From Candidatus Peribacteria bacterium (lineage in GTDB: Bacteria > Patescibacteriota > Gracilibacteria > Peribacterales > Peribacteraceae), in the NCBI GenBank assembly GCA_023245865.1, contig JAHFJN010000001.1:973637-1037636 (forward strand): a stretch of DNA of 64,000 nucleotides. Reading direction: 5' to 3'. Under the pieces are notes generated by a model. That model did not search any database. It was not told where the DNA came from and saw only the letters and a list, made by a program, of their open reading frames with translations. Shown here piece after piece: positions 43,555 to 52,875 of this stretch; within the stretch, counting starts at the first letter, position 1; every line of letters begins with the position of its first letter. The position numbers were made by a program, and so were the translations under genes.

Positions 43555-46500
43555 ATGTATCTGCGTCAGAGAGCCGCCGTGCTCGGACTCGTCACTGTGA
43601 TGGTGGTGGGGCTCGTCAGCTGGTGGGCGGTCGGCTCGGAGCGTTCAACCACCCTACTCGGACAATTCGGACCGCCGCAGCCAATGTCCGACCCCGGGGG
43701 AATGTCCATGAGTAGTTCTTCCAACATGTATGGTTGTAACGGTCATGAATGTGATCCTGGTGGCATGGCAGATGCAGCCTGTACGTCGCAAGGCAAAACG
43801 TGTCAGCTGTATCCGAGTCAAAGCTGTTTTATCTGCGTTGGGGGAAGTTCATCTTCCGCAAGCGGTGGCGCCTGTGCCGGTGCCCCGCCGGCGTGCGGAG
43901 GTACGACAACGCCCGCTGCTCCGAAGTGTTGCAACAACAATTGGGCGTGTGTTTTTGGAGATGATTGCAGTTGCTATTGTCAGGGCGGCATGCCGAGCAT
44001 GGGGTGCGGAATCGCATTCTCCGAAAATCCCTGTGCGCCGACGGGGCAGAGTTCCTCTTCCAGCAGCGTGGCCTCGAGTGCCAGTTCCAGCGTGCCACCG
44101 AGTTCGAGCAGCGCTGCATCGAGTGGGAGCAGCAGCAGTTCATCGGTGTGTGTGAGTTTCTTGCCGGATTGCAATAATGCAAACTTGAATACACTCCCCG
44201 CAGGTGCTGCCTGCCCGAAAAATTGTACGAATATGCTGACATGTGTTAATAATCAAGAAAATTGCGCAGCGGGTCTTTCGTGCGTCAGTGGCATATGCCG
44301 TGCGCCGTCTTCATCGTCCAATTCCTCTTCGTCACGTTCGTCTTCCAGCAGTGCCTGTCCCACCGATGGTTTATATACGTATCCGCTACCACCAGGGTGC
44401 ACGTGCGGAGTGTATGCTTACGATAGTCATCATTGTCTCTACTGTGATGATTCATGGGGCATCGTCTGCGGCTCTTCCCAGTCCAGCTCGTCCTCTCGCT
44501 CGGCTGTCGCTTGTACGACCTCTGCCGATTGCGCACAGCAATTTCCCACGACCCAGTGCGGCGTGCGCGGCCCCGGAGACTGCGTGTATAAAACCGGAGA
44601 ATGTCTTGGGAACGGCCTAGGGCAGACATATTGCGCGCAAATCACGTGGGGGTGTTTGTGCCCATCGAGCGGGTCGTCGTCCTCCGGTTCCTCCGGCTCT
44701 TCTGGTTCCTCCCAATCTTCCTCTCCCACGCACCTCGCCTGCGCCGGCTATTCCTGCCTTATTACCTCCGGCCCCGGCGCCAATACCTGCACCAACAATC
44801 CCGATTGCGTTCCATCCAATGAACACCTCGCTTGCCAGAACTTTGAGTGCACGGTCGTAACGGGAGCGGGCAATGACACCTGTGCCACCAATCCCGACTG
44901 TGTACCCCCCACCAGTCACCTCGCCTGCGCCGGTTTCTCCTGCCTTATTACCTCCGGCCCCGGCGCCAATACCTGCACCAACAATCCCGATTGCATTCCA
45001 CCAAATGAACATCTCGCTTGCGTCAATAATTCTTGTACGGTCGTAGCGGGAATGGGCAATGACACCTGTGCCACCAATCCCGACTGCGTACCTCCCACCA
45101 ATCATCTCGCCTGCGCCGGTTTCTCCTGCCTTATTACCTCCGGCCCCGGCGCCAATACCTGCACCAACAATCCCGATTGCGTTCCACCTACTGCTCACCT
45201 TGCCTGTGTGAGTAATGCCTGCACGGTCGTACCGGGAGCAGGCAATGACACCTGTGCGACGAATCCCGATTGTATTCCCCCCGATAAGCACCTTGCCTGC
45301 GTGAGTAATGCCTGCACGGTTGTGAATGGCGTAGGGAGTGATCTATGTGCTTCTAACCCTGATTGCATCCCCCCCGATAAACACCTCGCTTGCGTGAGTA
45401 ATGCTTGCACCGTCGTGAATGGAGCGGGCAATGACACCTGCGCGACGAATCCCGATTGTACCGCGAGCTCCGCTCCATCGAGCAGCAGTGTGAGTAGTAG
45501 CTCCAATAGCAGTAATAGCTCTGCGACTGCCTGCACGTCGGACTTTGACTGCGGACCGATCCCGAATTGTCCGATCGATGCACAGGGTCGTTTCTGTTGT
45601 GCGATGCCGCATTGCGATCTTTCCTTGCATCTCTGTGGAACGGTCATGACCGGCAACGCCTGCTCCTCCCAATCGAGTCAGAGCTCCGGGCAATCAAGCA
45701 GCAGTACGGCGAGTAATGCGAGCACCTCCTTCGTCGGCCGCTATGCGTATGTGACGAATGATGGAAAAAATACGTTCCAGGTGATTGATATTCAAAATCC
45801 CAATGCGCCCGTCATCGTGAACTCCGTGGCAACGGGCACAGCGCCGGCGCGCATTGCCGGAACAAGTGCCTATGTGTACGTACTCAATCAACAAGACAAT
45901 ACGATGCAAACCTTTGACATTGCAGATCCCCGTTCCCCCGTGAGTGTGGGGACAACTTTTGCGGGGAATCTTCCGTATGATCTTTTCATCCAAGGGAACT
46001 ATATCTATGTCGTTCATCAGGCTGGCGGGAGCGCGGACATGCGCGTGTTTGATATCAGCAATCCTCGCTCCCCTCAGAATGTGGCGACTGTCCCCGCAGG
46101 CACGCAGGCGCGCGTGTTCGCCCAAGACCAGTATGTGTATGTGGTGAGTAAGCAAGACAGCACGCTCCAGATTTTTGATGTCAGCAATCCTCGCGCTCCT
46201 GCAAGTGTTGCAACGGTTCCAACCGGCTATAGTCCTGAACACATCTTTGTCCGTGGTTCTTATGCTTATGTGGGTTCTACCGGTGCGTACTCCATTGGCG
46301 GACAACAATTTGGTGGCCCGGTGTTGCAGATCTTTGATGTCGGCAACCCTCGCTCTCCTGTTCTCGCAACAACCTTACCTTCCGTATTCGGGGGGACAGG
46401 TCTCGATGCACAGGGCACGTACCTCTATTATTTGCAATACAGCGGAGGCACGCCGGGGTACGCCCCCGGTGGGGGAGTGGAAGTCATAGACATCGCAGAC

Positions 46501-47895
46501 CCGCGCGCCCCCGTGAGTGTGAAGAAACTGGACATGCAATACTCACCATGGAGTTTCGCGATTGCCGGCCAATACATGTACGTGGGGATGGGCAATAACA
46601 GTTTCTACGTCTACGACATCACAGATCCGCGCTCACCCGTGAAAAAGGGAGGATTCATGTCCGCTCTTCTTTCTCTCCCGAGTGACATCTTTGTTACCGA
46701 TCGAACGGGCGGCGGCGGATCTTCCGGTGGCAATTCCCAGAGTTCCGCTGTGAGCAGTGGCGGTTCGAGTGGCAGCACCGGCCCGGGTTACTGCTGCGTT
46801 GCAAACACTTGCTACACCTCCGTTAGTTGTGTGCTCACACAAAATCAATGCCAAGCGAACTGCGGAGCCAATTCCAGTGGAGGTTCCCAAGGTTCCAGCG
46901 GTTCAGTTGCTTCACAACCATCCGTGTGCTTTGGAGACGAATGCAGCCATGGCGGAGATGCATTTTGCCAAGCGATCGGACAGAGTTGCATCGCTACAGC
47001 ACAATTGCCGTGTCTGATGTGTGGAAATGCTGCGAGCAGTACGGGGAGTAACGGAAGTACGGGAAGTACGGGAAGTACAGGAGGTAATGGAAGTAGCGGA
47101 AGTAATGGGGCCCTCTTCCTTGGGGAACCATCCACGAATGGCACCCCCGATCATAATGCAGCCCCCGATGGTGTTACTCTTCAAACCGGTGCCTCCACCT
47201 CATTTGGTTACTGCTGCTTCAATCAACTCTGTATTGCTGCTATCTCCTGTCCTCTCACAGAGAATCAGTGTCTCCAAACCTGTGCTCCACCTCTTCTAGC
47301 TTCTCAAGGATCTCTGGACGGTTCTAACACGACCCTCTCTCCCTACGCTTGCCTTGGCGACGAATGCGCGCGCGGAGGAACAGACTTCTGTAAGTCCCTT
47401 GGACAACTGTGTGAACAGAGCTCCGCTCTTCCCTGCGCACGCTGTATCGACATCCCAACCTCTTCTTCTCCTTTTACTCTCACACCTTCTCCGCTCACAC
47501 CTTCCCCTACGTCTGCCTCTTTCCTGAGCTTGCATCTTCCACCCGTCCTGTTCGCTTCCTCTTCCTCCGTAAAAACCACCACGACTATGAGTCCCCCCAC
47601 GGTCGCTGCAGAGCAGGAAACCGTCATTGCACTACCGTCGACGACACTCCTCTCAGAAGTTCCCGCACCCATTGTTTCTCCCACTGCCATGATCGGGAGC
47701 ACCGAATTCCCTTCAACTTTGTATGGCCCCTTCCATGCTGAAGTCGCACCGAATTCCTTCGCCATGCTAGATGGCAAAGTAATGTACGGTACCAATCGTC
47801 CTCCCACCAACACCTCCAGCGGTCCCGAAACTCTCGCAATCATGGTGGCGGGAGCGAGTGCCGGCTATGGATGGATGCGTAGAAGAAGGTCATAA
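43555..47895 (+). CDS. Giant Ser/Cys-rich surface protein with LVIVD propeller and sorting-like tail
   Basis: The product has 1,446 residues: a signal anchor (residues about 5-28), six-cysteine modules with Ser linkers, then 62-residue tandem repeats with Cys pairs (residues about 393-636). Next is a beta-propeller of LVIVD-type repeats (residues about 724-1045; VIDIQNPNAPVIV, TFDIADPRSPVSV, IFDVSNPRAPASV). More six-cysteine modules (CFGDECSHGGDAFC...) and Ser/Pro-rich linkers follow. The tail is SGPETLAIMVAGASAG ending MRRRRS. The propeller suggests ligand or polysaccharide binding, which is inference. GATAGT lies 6 bases before the start. It is followed by a paralogue 33 bases later. Confidence 0.88.
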   Translation: MYLRQRAAVLGLVTVMVVGLVSWWAVGSERSTTLLGQFGPPQPMSDPGGMSMSSSSNMYGCNGHECDPGGMADAACTSQGKTCQLYPSQSCFICVGGSSSSASGGACAGAPPACGGTTTPAAPKCCNNNWACVFGDDCSCYCQGGMPSMGCGIAFSENPCAPTGQSSSSSSVASSASSSVPPSSSSAASSGSSSSSSVCVSFLPDCNNANLNTLPAGAACPKNCTNMLTCVNNQENCAAGLSCVSGICRAPSSSSNSSSSRSSSSSACPTDGLYTYPLPPGCTCGVYAYDSHHCLYCDDSWGIVCGSSQSSSSSRSAVACTTSADCAQQFPTTQCGVRGPGDCVYKTGECLGNGLGQTYCAQITWGCLCPSSGSSSSGSSGSSGSSQSSSPTHLACAGYSCLITSGPGANTCTNNPDCVPSNEHLACQNFECTVVTGAGNDTCATNPDCVPPTSHLACAGFSCLITSGPGANTCTNNPDCIPPNEHLACVNNSCTVVAGMGNDTCATNPDCVPPTNHLACAGFSCLITSGPGANTCTNNPDCVPPTAHLACVSNACTVVPGAGNDTCATNPDCIPPDKHLACVSNACTVVNGVGSDLCASNPDCIPPDKHLACVSNACTVVNGAGNDTCATNPDCTASSAPSSSSVSSSSNSSNSSATACTSDFDCGPIPNCPIDAQGRFCCAMPHCDLSLHLCGTVMTGNACSSQSSQSSGQSSSSTASNASTSFVGRYAYVTNDGKNTFQVIDIQNPNAPVIVNSVATGTAPARIAGTSAYVYVLNQQDNTMQTFDIADPRSPVSVGTTFAGNLPYDLFIQGNYIYVVHQAGGSADMRVFDISNPRSPQNVATVPAGTQARVFAQDQYVYVVSKQDSTLQIFDVSNPRAPASVATVPTGYSPEHIFVRGSYAYVGSTGAYSIGGQQFGGPVLQIFDVGNPRSPVLATTLPSVFGGTGLDAQGTYLYYLQYSGGTPGYAPGGGVEVIDIADPRAPVSVKKLDMQYSPWSFAIAGQYMYVGMGNNSFYVYDITDPRSPVKKGGFMSALLSLPSDIFVTDRTGGGGSSGGNSQSSAVSSGGSSGSTGPGYCCVANTCYTSVSCVLTQNQCQANCGANSSGGSQGSSGSVASQPSVCFGDECSHGGDAFCQAIGQSCIATAQLPCLMCGNAASSTGSNGSTGSTGSTGGNGSSGSNGALFLGEPSTNGTPDHNAAPDGVTLQTGASTSFGYCCFNQLCIAAISCPLTENQCLQTCAPPLLASQGSLDGSNTTLSPYACLGDECARGGTDFCKSLGQLCEQSSALPCARCIDIPTSSSPFTLTPSPLTPSPTSASFLSLHLPPVLFASSSSVKTTTTMSPPTVAAEQETVIALPSTTLLSEVPAPIVSPTAMIGSTEFPSTLYGPFHAEVAPNSFAMLDGKVMYGTNRPPTNTSSGPETLAIMVAGASAGYGWMRRRRS
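44731..45463 (+). repeat. 186-bp (62-residue) tandem repeats with half-repeats
   Basis: CACCTCGCCTGCGCCGG-type starts recur at 44731, 44917 and 45103, a 186-base period. Each unit holds two related halves of 31 residues (HLAC...CTNNPDC and HLAC...CATNPDC). Single 93-base units follow to 45463. The near-identical DNA indicates recent amplification. Confidence 0.9.
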
Positions 47896-47928
47896 TATTT
47901 CGGGAGCGTGGTACACTCCGTACAGTAT

Positions 47929-50900
47929 ATGCAGAAGAGGTTTATTATTTTTCTCGGAGTCGTCATTCCCATAACGATTGTGGTGGGCATACTCCTGTCA
48001 CGACACGGGGGAAAATTTCAGGCTCAGGTGTACGACAACGCGTACTGCCAAGCGTCGGGAATTCCTATTTGCGATGATAATAGGGGAGCCGGAGGAAGCT
48101 GCGGAACGTATTGCTGCAAGGCAGGGTATACGTATCAGTACGGGCAAAGTTGGGACTACCAGCAATGTTCCGCTGGATACACATGCCAGGGTGGCGTGTG
48201 TCAAGCTGCGATGGGTTATGGAGGTGGTTCCTCTGCAAGCGGCGGTTCCTGTAACGGCGCACCGCCATCGTGCGCAGGAACCTTGGCGACGACCACTCCG
48301 CAATGCTGCGGCGGCAATTGGGCGTGCACATTGATGAATAATTGTAATTGCTCATGTTCAGGGGGCGCGCTCAATATCAATTGTCCCTATCGCCCGTACA
48401 TCAACCCCTGCGCGCCCGCAAGCTCAGCAGCAAGCAGTAACCCTTCATCCTCATCCAGTGATTCGAGTAGCGCAAGCTCTGCTTCCAGCAGCGTGGCGTC
48501 GAGCGGGAGCAGTGCAAACAGCTCAGTATGTGGGGCATGTCCTGCGATCAATTTCTGCCAACCGGGTGGTGCGGGAGGTTACGAGGATTGCCAGTTTCGA
48601 GGTATGGCGTGTGTGAATGGACAAGACATGGTCACCTGTAACTGTTATTCCTGCACGGCTCTCAGTAGTTCATCGTCCGTCGTTTCTTCATCCTCATCTG
48701 CATCATCCAATCCTCAATGCAGAATCGATGGAGATTGCTCGAAGCCTCCCCCAACATGTGCCAATGCCGTTGGGCCCGCACGAAGCAATATATGCACGGG
48801 CGCCACACCCGACAGTTGTATTTCTGCGGGCCAGTGCTATTACCGTGATTTATTTTGCCAAGCAGATCAACAATGCGGAGCGAAGCTGGTCGTGTGTCCG
48901 TGCCCCGCCAGTTCGAGCTCGTCTTCCAGCTCGTCCGTGCAATGCAACACAGACGCAGATTGTCCGATGAATAATATGACATGTGCGGAGGCAACCGCCC
49001 CGACATCTCAACGATATTGTCCGAGTGGGAATCCCGATCCCGCTGCATGCGTACCCATAGGAAGTTGTTTTATTGGACATCGCGTTTGTACGAATCATAA
49101 ATGTTTATTAACTCTTCCACTCTGTCCATGTCTCACTTCCAGCTCCTCCTCTGCGCAAATGTGTAATGGAGTGGCCCGACCTTCCACCAACCCCTGCTAC
49201 TCCACGACTGAATTCAAGTGTTGCTCGATAGGGTGGACATGCGCACCGCTTGGGCAGGTGGGAGGGGCGGGACCATGGGTGGGCATTTGTCCGACTGTCA
49301 ATTCTTCTTCATCATCCTCTTCCATGTCGAGCAGTAATTCATCTTGGGTCAATCTCCTCTGTGGCAATGGAAAAATAGACACGAAGCTGGGGTACGCTGA
49401 ACAGTGCGACAATGGAGGGGGCGGTAATCAGGACGACTCGAATTGCACATCCACATGTCAGCTCGCCTACTGTGGCGATGGCCTCATTTTCAATAACATC
49501 ATCATTCCCGTCACTGTTTCTCCCCCCGCACGCGGCCAAGAAGAATGCGACAATTTTACGTGGGCAAATCTTGCCAATGCTCGTTGTACGCCAAAGTGCA
49601 AGATTGAACGGTGCGGAGATGGGTACCTTTTTGACGGCTACAACCCCTCTGTCTCGATCGGGACCAGGTTCGTCGGTACCGGCTACGATGAATGTGATGA
49701 CGGGAATAACATCAATAACGACGGATGTTCATGGGATTGTAAAATCGAATCCAGCTCTTCCTCGAAAAAAAGTTCATCGAGTTCCAGTTCTTCTCCGAGC
49801 AGCTCTTCCTCTGCAAGTGCATGTACGTTGGATTCTCAGTGTCATAGCTTCACCATTTGCGAACTCTATCGTCCCGATGATCCTTGCTGTAACGGCAACC
49901 CACTCCACCTGCCGACGTGCTGTCCCGCTGATGCCTGTATCAGTGGTGTGTGTGGTATCAAATATGTGGGCAACGCCTGTTCCTCGCAATCGAGCCAAGG
50001 CTCGGGAGGATCACAAAGCTCCGGTTCTTCAAACTCCTCTGGTCATTCCGATTTCTCCAGTAGCTCCGGTTCCTCAGGTTCCTCGGGAAGTTCTGGCAGT
50101 TCCGGTTCTTCCGGTTCCTCGGGCAGCAGCGGACCCGGGTACAATTGCATCGCAGGGGTTTGTTACATCGATAGTTCTTTCACCCTCACGCAGCAGCAAT
50201 GTGCGATGTCCTGCGGAGGATCTTCCTCGTCGGGTTCCTTCCACTCCGCCCCTCCACCGTCGGAGTGTCAGGGGGGTGAATGTGCGAATGGCGGCACTAT
50301 CTACTGCCAAGCACTCGGACAGAGCTGTACGGAAATCAGTACGTTACCGTGCTTGCGGTGCGGTGCTGCCTCGAGTAGCGCTTCTTCCATCGGTTCTGTG
50401 GGGTCTTCTGGCTCCTCCTCTTCCATCAATAATTTTTCAGCCGTGTGCGGTAATGGCATTGTAGAGGGAACGGAACTCTGTGATTTTGGAGCCTTCAATG
50501 GCGTCTACGGGAAACCCGTTCCCGGGCAGGCTGTGAATGATTTTTGTACGGAGCAATGTAAACCTCCTACATGCGGCGATGGAGTCGTACAAAAAAATTA
50601 TATCTATCAAGGCGGTGATTGGTACACCTCGGAACAGTGCGACTCTCCAAACGCGCCCTGTGACAAATGCATCATTATGCGCTGTGGTGATGGCCGACTG
50701 CAGCCACAAAATGGAGAGGAGTGCGATCCGGGAAGTCGATGTCCGTTTGTGGGGGGCGGAAGGCCGCAGTGTACGTCGAATGAAGAATGTGAATTTTGCG
50801 CCGTGGGCTCTTCGTGGAAATGCGGAGACGGCAGCGCATGTACAAAGCACAGTGACTGTAAGGGGAAGGCCGTGTGTTCGTTTGATCTCAATGCCGCCGC

Positions 50901-52875
50901 TGATTTTGGTCCTCAACATGACGCCAAATGTCTTCCAACGTGTAAGTTAGAACGGCACCTCGTCTGCAGTGGTAACTCCTGCCTCCCCGTCTCCGGACCG
51001 GGAGCCAATACCTGCGACACCGTCCTTGGTTGTGGTGGCTCTCAACATGCAGAGTGTAATGGCACAACCTGCGCGACCGTCTCTGGTCCGGGAGCGAATG
51101 AGTGTAGTGCCGCTATCCCTTGCGGTTCGCAGAGTTCCTCGCAATCCAGTCAGAGCTCCGGTTCTTCAAACTCCTCTGGTCATTCCGATTCCTCCAGTAG
51201 CTCCGGCTCTTCAAATTCCTCCGGAAGTTCTCAGAGTTCCGGCGGGAGTTCTCAGAGCGCCGGTCCCGGTTACTGTTGCATTGCGAATACCTGCTATACC
51301 TCGGTCAGTTGTGTGCTCACACAAAATCAATGTCAAGCATCCTGCGGAGGATCTTCCAGTGGAGGTTCCCAAGGCAGTGGTGGCTCACAAGGTTCTCAGG
51401 GGAGCGGAGGTTCACAAGGTTCTGGTGGAAGCAGTGGTGGTTCGCAGGGGAGCGGTACCTCACAAAATTCCGCTGGTTCAGTTTCTTCAACGCCCCCCGT
51501 GTGCTTTGGAGATGAATGCAGTCACGGAGGCAATGCCTTTTGCCAAGCGATCGGACAGAGCTGCATCGCCACAGCACAACTGCCGTGTTTGATGTGTGGA
51601 AATGCAGGGAGCAGTACGGGAAGTAATGGAAGTACGGGAAGTAATGGAAGTACGGGAAGTAATGGAAGTACGGGAAGTAATGGAAGTAACGGAAGCAACG
51701 GAAGTAGCGGGCTGTGCACAGCTGTCTGCGGCAACACCAAGAAAGAATGCAGTGAGGAGTGCGACGACGGCAATCTGCGCAATGACGACGGCTGCGACAA
51801 TAGTTGTCGTCTGGAAGGAGGTTCCTGCGGGGACGGTGTCATTCAGTCACGTCTGAATGAACAGTGTGAGCCTGCTCTCACGGATCCCAGTTCTCTCTGC
51901 AATGCGCTCACATGTCGATTTAATATCTCATCAGGTTCCTCCTCCGCACGCAGCATCGGTTACTGCTGCAGAGATACCTCATGCATCGCATCGCAAGACT
52001 GTGAGCTCACGAAGCAGCAGTGTGCCGAGAGCTGTGCATCGCCCAAGCCATACACCGGTCACCCCGGCGCCCATAACGCTACCGATACCCTCTTCGGTTC
52101 TCCCGACGATCTCTCTGCTCTCCATACCGCTGCCTCCACCTCATTTGGTTACTGCTGCTTCAATCAACAGTGTATCGCCGCGACCTCCTGCCCTCTCACA
52201 GAGAATCAGTGTCTCCAAACCTGTGCTCCGACTTCTCAAGGATCTCTGGACGGTTCTAATACGACCCTCTCCCCCTACGCCTGCCTTGGCGACGAATGCG
52301 CGCGCGGAGGAACAGACTTTTGCAAGTCTCTCGGACAACTGTGTGAACAGAGCTCCGCTCTTCCCTGCGCACGCTGTATCGATACTCCCACTTCCGCCTC
52401 ATTCCTTGCGGTGAATGTTCCACCTTCAATGCATACTATCTCTTCTGAGATACATGTCTCCCAGATTTCTCAAATGTTGACCTTCTGCGGCAACGGTACA
52501 CTCGACAAGGGCGAACAGTGCGATGGGGGAGCTGATTGTCGTCCCGACTGTTCCCGGGTACGCCCCTCTGATCCTTCCGTCGCCGCAGAACAGGAAACTG
52601 TCATTGCACTGCCATCGATGCCCCCGCTCTCAGGAGTTCCCGCACCCATTGTTTCTCCCACTACCATGATCGGGAGCACCGAATTCCCTTCAACTTTGTA
52701 TGGCCCCTTCCATGCTAAAGTGGCACCAAATTCCTTCACCATGCTAGATGGCAAAGTAATGTACGGTACCAATCGTCCTCCCACCAACACCTCCAGCGGT
52801 CCCGAAACTCTCGCGATCATGGTGGCGGGAGCGAGTGCCGGCTATGGATGGATGCGCAGAAGGCGTCGCCTATAA
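47929..52875 (+). CDS. Giant Ser/Cys-rich surface protein with sorting-like tail
   Basis: The product has 1,648 residues from MQKRFIIFLGVV (signal anchor, residues about 4-24). The body has Cys-rich segments with Ser linkers, Myxococcus-type cysteine repeats (CGDGYLFDGYN..YDECDDGNNINNDGCSWDC, and NTKKECSEECDDGNLRNDDGCD), six-cysteine modules (CQGGECANGG..., CFGDECSHGG..., CLGDECARGG...) and SNGSTG repeats. The tail SGPETLAIMVAGASAG ending RRRRRL is almost identical to the upstream paralogue's. TACACT lies 11 bases before the start. Its last codon region overlaps the convergent lysS stop. Confidence 0.88.
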   Translation: MQKRFIIFLGVVIPITIVVGILLSRHGGKFQAQVYDNAYCQASGIPICDDNRGAGGSCGTYCCKAGYTYQYGQSWDYQQCSAGYTCQGGVCQAAMGYGGGSSASGGSCNGAPPSCAGTLATTTPQCCGGNWACTLMNNCNCSCSGGALNINCPYRPYINPCAPASSAASSNPSSSSSDSSSASSASSSVASSGSSANSSVCGACPAINFCQPGGAGGYEDCQFRGMACVNGQDMVTCNCYSCTALSSSSSVVSSSSSASSNPQCRIDGDCSKPPPTCANAVGPARSNICTGATPDSCISAGQCYYRDLFCQADQQCGAKLVVCPCPASSSSSSSSSVQCNTDADCPMNNMTCAEATAPTSQRYCPSGNPDPAACVPIGSCFIGHRVCTNHKCLLTLPLCPCLTSSSSSAQMCNGVARPSTNPCYSTTEFKCCSIGWTCAPLGQVGGAGPWVGICPTVNSSSSSSSMSSSNSSWVNLLCGNGKIDTKLGYAEQCDNGGGGNQDDSNCTSTCQLAYCGDGLIFNNIIIPVTVSPPARGQEECDNFTWANLANARCTPKCKIERCGDGYLFDGYNPSVSIGTRFVGTGYDECDDGNNINNDGCSWDCKIESSSSSKKSSSSSSSSPSSSSSASACTLDSQCHSFTICELYRPDDPCCNGNPLHLPTCCPADACISGVCGIKYVGNACSSQSSQGSGGSQSSGSSNSSGHSDFSSSSGSSGSSGSSGSSGSSGSSGSSGPGYNCIAGVCYIDSSFTLTQQQCAMSCGGSSSSGSFHSAPPPSECQGGECANGGTIYCQALGQSCTEISTLPCLRCGAASSSASSIGSVGSSGSSSSINNFSAVCGNGIVEGTELCDFGAFNGVYGKPVPGQAVNDFCTEQCKPPTCGDGVVQKNYIYQGGDWYTSEQCDSPNAPCDKCIIMRCGDGRLQPQNGEECDPGSRCPFVGGGRPQCTSNEECEFCAVGSSWKCGDGSACTKHSDCKGKAVCSFDLNAAADFGPQHDAKCLPTCKLERHLVCSGNSCLPVSGPGANTCDTVLGCGGSQHAECNGTTCATVSGPGANECSAAIPCGSQSSSQSSQSSGSSNSSGHSDSSSSSGSSNSSGSSQSSGGSSQSAGPGYCCIANTCYTSVSCVLTQNQCQASCGGSSSGGSQGSGGSQGSQGSGGSQGSGGSSGGSQGSGTSQNSAGSVSSTPPVCFGDECSHGGNAFCQAIGQSCIATAQLPCLMCGNAGSSTGSNGSTGSNGSTGSNGSTGSNGSNGSNGSSGLCTAVCGNTKKECSEECDDGNLRNDDGCDNSCRLEGGSCGDGVIQSRLNEQCEPALTDPSSLCNALTCRFNISSGSSSARSIGYCCRDTSCIASQDCELTKQQCAESCASPKPYTGHPGAHNATDTLFGSPDDLSALHTAASTSFGYCCFNQQCIAATSCPLTENQCLQTCAPTSQGSLDGSNTTLSPYACLGDECARGGTDFCKSLGQLCEQSSALPCARCIDTPTSASFLAVNVPPSMHTISSEIHVSQISQMLTFCGNGTLDKGEQCDGGADCRPDCSRVRPSDPSVAAEQETVIALPSMPPLSGVPAPIVSPTTMIGSTEFPSTLYGPFHAKVAPNSFTMLDGKVMYGTNRPPTNTSSGPETLAIMVAGASAGYGWMRRRRRL

